Origin: an uncultured Erysipelotrichaceae bacterium
Lineage (GTDB): Bacteria > Bacillota_I > Bacilli_A > Erysipelotrichales > Erysipelotrichaceae
Direction of reading: 5' to 3'
Assembly (NCBI GenBank): GCA_902782955.1
Contig: CACZPD010000184.1
Coordinates: 1-6,124 of the forward strand
DNA length: 6,124 bases
Part shown: one piece after another, positions 1-6,045 of the stretch
Layout of the letters: each line of letters begins with the position of its first letter
Numbering within the stretch: the first letter of the stretch is position 1
Notes under the pieces: model-generated
Database searches by the model: none
Told to the model about the DNA's origin: nothing
Seen by the model: the letters and a program-made list of their open reading frames with translations, nothing else
Translations under genes and position numbers: made by a program

Positions 1-1
1 A

Positions 2-130
2 CTATCCAACCTGAGGTATTCAAGCCTGGGCGTCATCAACCTTCTGTGCGCCGGGTTCTTGGCCTATTGCTACGGCCGCATCCAGGGCAAACGGGATGAG
101 CTCCAGCGGGAGCGCCGGCTGCACGAATAG
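2..130 (+). CDS. C-terminal end of an unidentified membrane protein (5' end outside window)
   Basis: An open frame enters from the left edge and runs 42 codons to a TAG at 128-130. The peptide has a hydrophobic stretch (about residues 9-24 of the visible part, LGVINLLCAGFLAYCY) followed by a strongly charged tail ending KRDELQRERRLHE. That pattern fits a last membrane helix followed by a short cytoplasmic, possibly helical, tail. Base composition is about 61% G+C over the first 120 bases, clearly above the genes downstream, and third positions in this frame are mostly G or C, which supports real coding. The family cannot be recognised from so short a piece. A terminator at 307-350 separates it from the glycan operon, so it probably belongs to a different transcription unit. 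Confidence 0.55.
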   Translation, partial: LSNLRYSSLGVINLLCAGFLAYCYGRIQGKRDELQRERRLHE

Positions 131-306
131 AGGAATTATTGAAAGCTTCGTTGACCGGGTGCAAAGCATAGTCGAAGCTGCGCTACCGCTTGCTTTCTCC
201 TTGCTTTGCCCGTGCTCCGCCTCGCTGCATCTCCACAGACAGCGCTCAGCTCCGCACTCTTTCTTGAAAGAAAAGGGCCACAAAAGAAACTTACCTATAC
301 TGAATC

Positions 307-350
307 GCTTGGGAAACCTGTCGAATTAGACTTCCCGAGCCTTTCTTTTT
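307..350 (+). terminator. Rho-independent terminator
   Basis: GCTTGGGAA at 307-315 pairs with TTCCCGAGC at 332-340 (nine base pairs, one of them a G-U wobble) around a 16-nt loop. The stem is followed at once by CTTTCTTTTT (341-350), a good U-tract. It reads in the plus direction and lies 177 nt after the TAG of the partial upstream gene, so it most likely ends that transcription unit and insulates the glycan operon from it. The loop is longer than in typical terminators, which is the main reservation. Confidence 0.7.
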
Positions 351-487
351 GCGCCGCATTTATTCTCTTCACAGAGTCGATGGAGAAAGCCTGGTTATTG
401 TCAGGATCATAATGCAGCAGAAGCCCGCATGCAGCCGAGCAAAGTAGTGTCAATTGCCGAGTCTGCTCGACGTGATTTCACAGGAAA

Positions 488-667
488 ATGGCGTTACGGT
501 TGATTGTCACAGACGAGCCGTTCTCGGTCTGTCAGCTTGCCTTGACTCTTCTTCATGGTATGATCCCTTTACAAATGCATATCGTCGCGACAAAAGAGCC
601 ATTCCGCATCGCATCTGCTATACTGACACCAGAGATGCAGCGGAAACTCGGAGAAGCGTTCCAGTGA
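488..667 (+). CDS. Doubtful 59-aa ORF, possibly a gene remnant
   Basis: ATG at 488 opens a 59-codon frame ending in TGA at 665-667; the nearest in-frame stop upstream is TGA at 473-475. The start of the peptide, MALRLIVTDEPFSVCQLA, loosely resembles the opening of small ACT-domain proteins common in Clostridia, which often begin with a short hydrophobic strand and then an F-S-[VI]-C-x-[LV] motif. The rest does not clearly follow that family, and those proteins are about twice as long, so at best this is a truncated or decayed copy. The only Shine-Dalgarno-like bases (AGGA at 482-485) lie just 2 nt before the ATG. A promoter-like sequence lies inside the frame. It could equally be a chance ORF. 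Confidence 0.2.
   Translation: MALRLIVTDEPFSVCQLALTLLHGMIPLQMHIVATKEPFRIASAILTPEMQRKLGEAFQ
537..564 (+). promoter_or_regulatory. Weak promoter candidate with extended -10
   Basis: TTGCCT (537-542) is followed after 16 nt by TATGAT (559-564), and the bases just before the -10 box give TGGTATGAT, matching the TGn extended -10 of sigma-A promoters. Each box has one or two mismatches to consensus. If active, transcription would begin near 571 and read through the stronger promoter at 674-702 into the operon as a second, upstream start. It overlaps the doubtful ORF at 488-667, so both cannot easily be important. Confidence 0.3.
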
Positions 668-673
668 GTGCCC

Positions 674-702
674 TTGACAAACAAACAGAATGAACGTATA
701 AT
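674..702 (+). promoter_or_regulatory. Consensus sigma-A promoter for the glycan operon
   Basis: TTGACA at 674-679 and TATAAT at 697-702 are both perfect matches to the sigma-70/sigma-A consensus, and the spacer (680-696) is exactly the optimal 17 nt. The spacer and downstream bases are AT-rich. The predicted start is near 709, about 268 nt before the first operon ATG at 977. No other plus-strand gene lies between, so this is the likely main promoter of the exporter operon. A promoter this close to consensus would be expected to fire strongly unless it is repressed or transcription is controlled in the leader. Confidence 0.85.
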
Positions 703-708
703 TTTACA

Positions 709-976
709 CCGTAATCTTTAATTGGCATTGTCGAATATGCATGTATTTACGATTATTTTCCTGTGTATTAGAGGTTATGAATAGATATTTGAACCTCATA
801 ACTCGGTATACCAAGTCGTATCATGCTTTTGTGGGACACGGATCATTCTCAAGATACTGATGCACTGCCCGCAAGGCTAAAGCTTGACAGCCTTATGGAC
901 ATCGAAAAGAAACAGAAAGCTCAGTGCTGATGATCCGGCATAAGGCCTGAAGAAGATTCAAAAGGAGTACCGCGCG
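709..976 (+). promoter_or_regulatory. Long 5' leader with alternative stem-loops
   Basis: Between the predicted start near 709 and the ATG at 977 lie about 268 nt with no convincing coding frame. Possible stems: GAGGTTATGA (771-780) with TCATAACTC (796-804), nine pairs with one bulged G and a 15-nt loop; GCACTG (862-867) with CAGTGC (922-927); AAGGCT (873-878) with AGCCTT (889-894); and GCCTTATG (890-897) with CATAAGGC (939-946), eight perfect pairs. The last two share bases 890-894 and cannot form together, and the right arm of the last ends 14 nt before the AAAGGAG ribosome site at 961-967. This could be an attenuation or translation-control element, or a site for a processive antiterminator of the kind known for long glycan operons. 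I recognise no named riboswitch. Stems of this size also occur by chance in 270 nt, so the regulatory role is only a suggestion. Confidence 0.35.
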
Positions 977-1852
977 ATGCCTGACGAAAAAGAACTGCTG
1001 CCTCCGGAAGCGTATGGTGACTATATCCTGATCGATTCCAGCAGGAGGCCCAGCAGAAGAGTGTGGAAGGAACTGCTGGAATACCGCGGTCTGATAAGCG
1101 TGTTTGTCAAACGTGAGTTTCTGGTGCAATACAAGCAAACGATCCTTGGACCTTTATGGATCGTTCTTAAGCCATTTCTTATGAGCCTCGCCTACATGTT
1201 CATATTCAGTGGGATCGCTCGCATACAGACGGATGGGATTCCTGGGATTCTATTTTACCTTGGAAGCAATTCGCTGTGGACATTTTTTGCTTCCTCGTTT
1301 CTGGACAATGCGAACGTCTTTAGGGCCAACGCACAACTCTTTGGTAAAATATATTTTCCAAGGATTACGCTCCCTGTCGCACATGTAATCATTGCAGGCA
1401 TTCAGTTTTTTGTGATTATGGTCCTGTTTTTCTGCTTTTACCTGTGGGACCTTGCCCAAGGTGATGTGAGAGGATCATGGACGATGTTTTTCCTGGTCCC
1501 CGTATTGTTGCTTCAGCTTGGAGCTCTGGGACTCGGCTGCGGGATCATTCTTTCTAGTGCGACGACAAAATACAGAGACGTGAACGTCATCGTGCAATTC
1601 ATCGGCCAGATCTGGATGTATGCGACGCCTGTCCTGTTTCCGCTTTCAACGATTCCTGAGGGCGTGATGCGAACACTGATACTGTTGAATCCCGTGACAC
1701 AGCCGATGGAGATTTTCCGGCTGGCACTGTTTGGTAAGGGGACGCTTGTACCTTGGAGCTGCGTCTGGTCTGTTCTTGTGACTGCGGCGATCCTGTTAAT
1801 GGGATGGCATGTTTTTTCAAGGGTAGAAAAAACGTTTATTGATACCATTTGA
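977..1852 (+). CDS. wzm: ABC-2 type polysaccharide export permease (Wzm/TagG family)
   Basis: This 291-residue integral membrane protein is the channel-forming half of an ABC exporter for lipid-linked polysaccharide, partner of the ATPase encoded next. The N-terminus is cytoplasmic, with the typical run RRVWKELLEYRGLI near 28-40 and VKREFLVQYKQTILGPLW near 44-61. About six membrane segments follow (roughly 58-80, 88-108, 132-157, 168-195, 205-222 and 258-279). The family hallmark KYRDVNVIVQFIGQIWMYATPV lies at 198-219, and the C-terminus keeps the usual basic/acidic ending RVEKTFIDTI. Length fits the family (about 260-290). The ATG start is supported by AAAGGAG at 961-967 with a 9-nt spacer. 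It is first in the operon behind the promoter at 674-702. Substrate cannot be read from the permease: O-antigen-like glycan, capsule or teichoic-acid-type polymer are all possible. The wzm symbol is by family, not proven orthology. Confidence 0.93.
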   Translation: MPDEKELLPPEAYGDYILIDSSRRPSRRVWKELLEYRGLISVFVKREFLVQYKQTILGPLWIVLKPFLMSLAYMFIFSGIARIQTDGIPGILFYLGSNSLWTFFASSFLDNANVFRANAQLFGKIYFPRITLPVAHVIIAGIQFFVIMVLFFCFYLWDLAQGDVRGSWTMFFLVPVLLLQLGALGLGCGIILSSATTKYRDVNVIVQFIGQIWMYATPVLFPLSTIPEGVMRTLILLNPVTQPMEIFRLALFGKGTLVPWSCVWSVLVTAAILLMGWHVFSRVEKTFIDTI

Positions 1853-1867
1853 TGAGAAAAAGGGTTC

Positions 1868-3169
1868 ATGGGTGAGAAAGAAAAAGTCCCTGCAATCATT
1901 GTCAGAGGATTAAAAAAAGAATACAGGATCGGACAGATCGGAAACGACACGCTGCAGAAGGATATTCAGAGTTGGTGGGCAAAGGCCCGCAGGCGTGAAG
2001 ACCCAAATCGCAAGATTGATGACCGCGAAAGGCTCTCCGGAGACAAACTAATGGCGCTGAACGGTATCGACTTGACGGTCTATAAAGGAGAGACGCTTGG
2101 AATCCTCGGCAAAAACGGCGCGGGTAAGAGCACGCTCCTGAAGATACTGTCGAGAATCACATCTCCGACTGAAGGACGCGCTTATCTGTATGGTAAAGTG
2201 ACCTCCATGCTCGAAGTCGGCACCGGTTTTCACCCGGAGATGACTGGAAGAGAAAACATTTACGTAAATGGTTCTATTCTGGGCATGTCTATGGCTCAAA
2301 TCCGCTCTAAAGTCGAAGATATCATAGATTTTTCTGAGATTAGAGAATACATCGATACGCCGGTCAAGCGGTATTCGAGTGGCATGTATGTAAAGCTTGC
2401 GTTCGCTGTCGCTTCCCATTTGAACAGTGAGATAATGATCATGGACGAAGTGCTGGCGGTAGGAGACATGTCCTTTCAGAAAAAGTGCCTGAATCAGATG
2501 CGTTATGCGGCTTCCCAGGAAAGCAGGACCGTCCTGTATGTCAGCCACAACATGAATACGATCCGGGAACTCTGTGATCGCTGCATCGTGTTGGATGAAG
2601 GCAGGATTGTTTATGATGGGGACACGGAACGTGCCATACTGCTATATCTGGATACAGGATTCAGCGTCAGGACGGAGATTGATTATAGGGGACAGCCGCA
2701 TCCGGACTGGCTCATTTCACCCGGGATCCGATTGCTGCATGCGTCTTATCTCGATAAGGATAGCGGCCGCTACCAATATACGGAGAAGATCAGGATGAGA
2801 CTGGAATGGGTCAATCTGATCGATCTGAGGGATGTATGTCTTCGTGTGGAGATTCTGACTATGAACGGAGACCCGCTGGCTACCTATGTGCTGTATGATT
2901 TTTACAGTGGAGAACGAGGAAGCACGACACAAATGGATATCGCTCTGGATCCGAGTCCGTTTTCCGAAGGCATGTATCTCATGAAGTATTCATTTTTCCG
3001 CCGCGATGCTGCGGGAAACATGATCAATACTGAAAACAGAACAGGGCTGACATTTGAGATCATATCTGCGAAGCATACCGGGAAACTGATCTGGGAGAGC
3101 CGATACTGGGGTAACGTGGTCCTGGATGACATCCGGATTCTTTCCTTAACGGATGAGAGGGCGAGTTGA
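1868..3169 (+). CDS. wzt: Polysaccharide exporter ATPase with C-terminal Wzt-type domain
   Basis: This 433-residue protein is the cytoplasmic ATPase that powers glycan export with the preceding permease (15-nt gap). Residues about 8-258 form the ABC domain: Walker A GKNGAGKS at 81-88, the family motif LEVGTGFHPEMTGREN at 115-130, signature YSSGM at 169-173, Walker B IMIMDE at 189-194 with catalytic E194, D-loop AVGD at 197-200 and switch H227 in YVSHNM. An insertion at about 21-60 before the Walker A strand, containing WW and many charges, is typical of Wzt/TagH ATPases and not of most ABC proteins. Residues about 261-433 look beta-rich and correspond in position and size to the Wzt C-terminal carbohydrate-binding domain, which in characterised homologues recognises the finished polymer; sequence there is divergent. 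The ribosome site is weak: AGGG at 1861-1864 lies only 3 nt from the ATG, so translational coupling to the permease is likely. Confidence 0.93.
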   Translation: MGEKEKVPAIIVRGLKKEYRIGQIGNDTLQKDIQSWWAKARRREDPNRKIDDRERLSGDKLMALNGIDLTVYKGETLGILGKNGAGKSTLLKILSRITSPTEGRAYLYGKVTSMLEVGTGFHPEMTGRENIYVNGSILGMSMAQIRSKVEDIIDFSEIREYIDTPVKRYSSGMYVKLAFAVASHLNSEIMIMDEVLAVGDMSFQKKCLNQMRYAASQESRTVLYVSHNMNTIRELCDRCIVLDEGRIVYDGDTERAILLYLDTGFSVRTEIDYRGQPHPDWLISPGIRLLHASYLDKDSGRYQYTEKIRMRLEWVNLIDLRDVCLRVEILTMNGDPLATYVLYDFYSGERGSTTQMDIALDPSPFSEGMYLMKYSFFRRDAAGNMINTENRTGLTFEIISAKHTGKLIWESRYWGNVVLDDIRILSLTDERAS

Positions 3170-3244
3170 TTCAATCTGTTCGTTCCGGTTCCCGGATATA
3201 GCTTCGCTGCTTTCAGAAGAAGTCAAAAGTGAGGAGAAGGAGAG

Positions 3245-4978
3245 ATGATTCGTTCCGGCAATAAAAGCAGAAAACGATGGTGTCACAATGAAGTATGCTG
3301 CATACTGATTCTTTTGTTCTTGCTGTCTTTGTTCTCAGGATGCTCTAGGGTTTCGCATGTAAACGGACGGACAGATGAGGTATCAGATGCCGATCCGGCG
3401 CTGATCCGTTTTTCCCATTTTTCCGGGACCTATCCTGATCGAAAGCTGAGAGTCACGCTGACGGCTCCGGTCGGATATACGGTAGCGTATACAACGGATT
3501 CTTCTGTGCCATCCGTCATGGATGATTGTAAAAAGAATCAGGTCACGGTCTCTCTTAGCCACAGAACGAGTGGAAATCTGACAGCGCACTCCGATCTGAT
3601 GACGATCCCGATCAATACGATACAAACAGACATTTATGACGATGCGTCTCTTCCGTTCGGCTGCGTACTTCGTGCAATGGCTGTTGGTCAGGGCGGTAAA
3701 ACCGGCGATGTCTGCACAGAGGTATACTTTCTGGGAGTGAACTTTGATTATCTTTATCCTGACTGTCTTGTGTTGTCCGTGGTGACGGATCCCGATTCCC
3801 TTCTGGACTATGAGACGGGGATACTAGCTTCAGGCGCCGTTTATGATTCATGGCGACAAACCGAGGAAGCGAAGGATCTGATTAGTCAGGGACTGTATTG
3901 GGAATACCAGACCAATTTCACACAGCACGGGAAAGAATGGGAACGTCCATGCTATCTCCAAATCTATGACTCATGCTCTCGGCCTTTGATTGCGATGGAT
4001 GCAGGGATGCGGGTGACTGGCCATGCTGCGCGCATGATGATTCAGAAACCCTTTAATTTCTATTTCAGGAAGGAATACGGCAGCAAGTATCTTGAATACG
4101 AATTGTTCGAAGGAACGGAACGGTATCGCAGTTTCCAGGTTCGCAACGGAGGCAACAGTGCCGAACGGCTTAAGTTCAAAGGGGCCATGCTACAGGAACT
4201 TGCGTCAGGCAGGGCGTTCACCACTGTCCTTTCCCGTCCAGCGGTCCTGTTCCTGAATGGGGAATACTGGGGACCTTATATGCTGTCTGAAAAGATATCG
4301 GATGAAATGCTGAAGGCGCGCTATGGAGTTGACCCGGATCAGGTCATAGTGATCAAGGAGGCGGAAGTTGAAGAGGGAGAAAAAGAGGATCTTAAGCTGT
4401 ATGAGGACCTGATGTCTTATGCAAACAGAAATCTGACGGATAGCAAAACATGGGACGAATTCTGCGGGATCATCAACATTCGATCTTTTGCTGAGTATTG
4501 TGCTGCAAGGATCTATATCGGTGATGCTGATTGGGACCCCCAAGCTAACGATGTTCTTTGGAGAACCAGAGATTCGTCATATGACGAAGGCAGATGGAAC
4601 TTTATTCTTTATGATGTAGAGTTCAGCTCCGGACTGTATAATGACGAACGTACAGCTCCGGAAACAGATCACTTTCGGGCTGCGCTGGATAAATATCCTT
4701 TGTTCTCAGCCGCGATGCGCAATCGCGAGTTCTATGCTCTGTTCTTGGATTCGATACGGGAGATCGGGAGCCAGAATTTCAGCTCTGAGCATGTGAACGC
4801 CGTGATGCAGGATTACCTCGAAATATGGACGCCTTTGATGTCGGATTACTACAAACGCTTCGGGGATTCCCTATTTTTTTGGAAGGATGAATTGGATGCG
4901 ACCGTTCGTTTTTTTGAGGTTCGGTATGATATCATTTTGCCATTGGTGATAAGTTACGAAAATGAAATGTTGGAATAA
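3245..4978 (+). CDS. CotH-kinase family lipoprotein with chitobiase-like N-terminal domain
   Basis: This 577-residue protein has a basic N-terminus, a hydrophobic stretch at about 17-30 and a lipobox-like LFSGC with C33 as probable lipid attachment site, so it should be anchored on the outer face of the membrane. Residues about 53-165 look like a chitobiase/beta-hexosaminidase C-terminal-type beta domain (FSHFSGTY, then YTVAYTTDSSVPS at 78-90). Residues about 170-545 match the CotH kinase family: RVTGHAARMMIQKPFNFYFRKEYG at 256-279 region with K268 and R275, FQVRNGGNS at 297-305, LFLNGEYWGPYMLSEK at 335-350, DADWDPQAN at 427-435, and YDVEFSSGLY at 456-465 with D457 and E459. CotH of Bacillus is an atypical protein kinase; the acidic residues of the last two motifs are the expected metal and catalytic positions, and they are kept here. 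Eight further cysteines are present after C33. AGGAG at 3232-3236 lies 8 nt before the ATG. The substrate is unknown; its place in the export operon suggests action on the surface glycan or its carrier. Confidence 0.88.
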   Translation: MIRSGNKSRKRWCHNEVCCILILLFLLSLFSGCSRVSHVNGRTDEVSDADPALIRFSHFSGTYPDRKLRVTLTAPVGYTVAYTTDSSVPSVMDDCKKNQVTVSLSHRTSGNLTAHSDLMTIPINTIQTDIYDDASLPFGCVLRAMAVGQGGKTGDVCTEVYFLGVNFDYLYPDCLVLSVVTDPDSLLDYETGILASGAVYDSWRQTEEAKDLISQGLYWEYQTNFTQHGKEWERPCYLQIYDSCSRPLIAMDAGMRVTGHAARMMIQKPFNFYFRKEYGSKYLEYELFEGTERYRSFQVRNGGNSAERLKFKGAMLQELASGRAFTTVLSRPAVLFLNGEYWGPYMLSEKISDEMLKARYGVDPDQVIVIKEAEVEEGEKEDLKLYEDLMSYANRNLTDSKTWDEFCGIINIRSFAEYCAARIYIGDADWDPQANDVLWRTRDSSYDEGRWNFILYDVEFSSGLYNDERTAPETDHFRAALDKYPLFSAAMRNREFYALFLDSIREIGSQNFSSEHVNAVMQDYLEIWTPLMSDYYKRFGDSLFFWKDELDATVRFFEVRYDIILPLVISYENEMLE

Positions 4979-4993
4979 CAGGAGAATAAATAT

Positions 4994-5932
4994 ATGAGAA
5001 TACTTGTAACAGGCGGCGCTGGATTCATCGGTTCCCATCTTTGCAGGAGGCTTGTTCATGGAGGGAACCGGGTGATTTGCTTGGACAATTTCTACACAGG
5101 CAGTATCAGGAACGTGGCAGATTTGCTCGATGATCAGAGATTCGAACTCCTGGAACACGATGTTACTGAACCGATCAGAGTGCAGGGGATTCAGCAGATC
5201 TATAATCTGGCCTGTCCTGCGAGTCCGGTTCATTACCAGCACGACCCGGTAAAAACAGCTAAAACGAGTGTCATAGGCGCAGTCAATGTCCTGGAACTTG
5301 CAAAACGGAACGACGCCGTTGTTTTGCAGGCGAGCACCAGCGAAGTCTATGGGGATCCATTGGAACATCCGCAGACAGAAACATACTGGGGTAACGTGAA
5401 TCCAATAGGTGAAAGATCATGTTATGATGAAGGAAAAAGGACTGCGGAGACATTATTCTTTGATTACTATAGACAGTTCGGTATCAGAATCAAAGTTCAG
5501 CGCATCTTCAATACATACGGACCTAACATGCAGACAGATGACGGAAGGGTTGTATCCAACTTCATTATAAACGCGTTGTCAGGAAAGGATATCCATGTTT
5601 ATGGAGCGGGGAAGCAAACGCGCAGTTTCTGTTATGTGGACGATCAGGTTGAGGGGATGGTTCGGCTGATGAACAGCGATCCTGCCATCACGGGGCCGAT
5701 CAATATCGGAAATCCGTATGAGGAGATCACGATGCTCGAACTAGCTGAACGGATCATCCATATGACTGGATCTGCATCATCCGTCGTTTTTGAGGAGTTG
5801 CCGAAAGATGATCCGAAAAGGAGAAATCCTGATATCACCCTGGCAAGGAAGCTGTTAGGATGGGAACCAAAGACGAACCTGGAAGAAGGATTGAAGGCAA
5901 CGATCGCCTATTTCGCAAAGATGAAAGATTAG
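4994..5932 (+). CDS. uxs: UDP-glucuronate decarboxylase (UDP-xylose synthase)
   Basis: This 312-residue cytoplasmic enzyme of the extended short-chain dehydrogenase family oxidises, decarboxylates and re-reduces UDP-glucuronate to give UDP-xylose and CO2, using bound NAD. The Rossmann motif GGAGFIGSH lies at 7-15 and D31 ends the second strand, as in NAD-binding members. The sequence [18 protein letters not shown] (71-88) is highly characteristic of this enzyme. ASTSEVYGD (113-121) contains the catalytic Ser/Thr and E117, and Y144 with K148 (SCYDEGKR) form the YxxxK pair. RIFNTYGP (170-177), DGRVVSNFI (183-191) and RSFCYVDD (210-217) complete the signature; RRNPDIT (276-282) is the usual C-terminal nucleotide-sugar motif. 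Length is normal. AGGAG at 4980-4984 lies 9 nt before the ATG and the gap from the CotH gene is 15 nt, so it is co-transcribed. It implies a xylose-containing glycan, or a pathway starting from UDP-xylose. UDP-glucose dehydrogenase, which makes its substrate, is not in this window. Confidence 0.95.
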   Translation: MRILVTGGAGFIGSHLCRRLVHGGNRVICLDNFYTGSIRNVADLLDDQRFELLEHDVTEPIRVQGIQQIYNLACPASPVHYQHDPVKTAKTSVIGAVNVLELAKRNDAVVLQASTSEVYGDPLEHPQTETYWGNVNPIGERSCYDEGKRTAETLFFDYYRQFGIRIKVQRIFNTYGPNMQTDDGRVVSNFIINALSGKDIHVYGAGKQTRSFCYVDDQVEGMVRLMNSDPAITGPINIGNPYEEITMLELAERIIHMTGSASSVVFEELPKDDPKRRNPDITLARKLLGWEPKTNLEEGLKATIAYFAKMKD

Positions 5933-5999
5933 TCTGGAATCATCCTGTGGTCCGCTTCTTGGGCTGTGACGCTATGAACCCTGCTTGCGTTTCTGTCAT

Positions 6000-6045
6000 T
6001 CAGGCTGAAAAGACTCCTGTGAGATATATGCAGGAGCTTGCCTGA
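6000..6045 (+). other. Nested hairpin downstream of the decarboxylase gene
   Basis: TCAGGC (6000-6005) can pair with GCCTGA (6040-6045), and inside it CTCCTG (6014-6019) pairs with CAGGAG (6031-6036) around an 11-nt loop; the two stems are separated by an asymmetric internal loop (8 and 3 nt). No U-tract follows (next bases CGATGTGAG), so it is not a standard Rho-independent terminator. It could protect or process the 3' end of the message, or be chance. The rest of 5933-6124 shows no convincing gene: a 23-codon frame from ATG 5974 has no ribosome site and no recognisable product. Confidence 0.25.

Larger units (their letters stand above)
131..976. other. Long intergenic region, mostly non-coding
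   Basis: No frame in these 846 bases gives a protein I recognise with confidence, on either strand. The left part (131-300) is C-rich and C/T-biased on the plus strand and contains a 7-bp inverted repeat, AGCTTCG at 144-150 and CGAAGCT at 173-179, with a 22-nt loop. A terminator follows at 307-350. The middle (351-670) includes a doubtful 59-codon ORF and a hairpin at 509-532 (ACAGAC-GAG pairing with CTC-GTCTGT with one bulged G). The right part (about 700-800) is AT-rich, about 32% G+C over 721-780, and contains the main promoter and the operon leader. The sharp changes in composition suggest a boundary between a housekeeping neighbour and the glycan locus. Confidence 0.6.

Noticed and set aside
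255..282. TTTCTTGAAAGAAA inverted repeat around 261-276
   Set aside because: The stem would have a loop of only about two bases and consists of simple A/T-rich sequence; no U-tract or second copy was seen, so I do not call it a terminator or operator.
20..283. 87-codon minus-strand frame near the left edge
   Set aside because: It lies opposite the more convincing C-terminal frame at 2-130, has no recognisable domain, and its composition follows from the C-rich plus strand in this region.
741..860. 39-aa frame (and a 15-aa frame at 737-784) in the operon leader, considered as a leader peptide
   Set aside because: No Shine-Dalgarno sequence stands at a usable distance from either ATG, and there is no run of a regulatory codon. 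The internal ATG at 777 has AGAGG only 2 nt upstream.
884..920. TTGACA at 884-889 as a second promoter close to the permease gene
   Set aside because: No -10-like sequence lies at 16-18 nt; the bases there are AAGAAA. The hexamer is part of the loop and stem of a hairpin instead.
1513..1950. 145-codon minus-strand frame opposite the permease and ATPase genes
   Set aside because: It is antisense to two strongly supported genes, spans their junction and has no recognisable domain. It is a shadow frame.
3179..3258. Direct repeat TTCGTTCCGG at 3179-3188 and 3249-3258 flanking the start of the CotH gene
   Set aside because: Only 10 bases long, with no inverted ends and no sign of target duplication. 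One copy is inside the coding sequence, so it is most likely chance.
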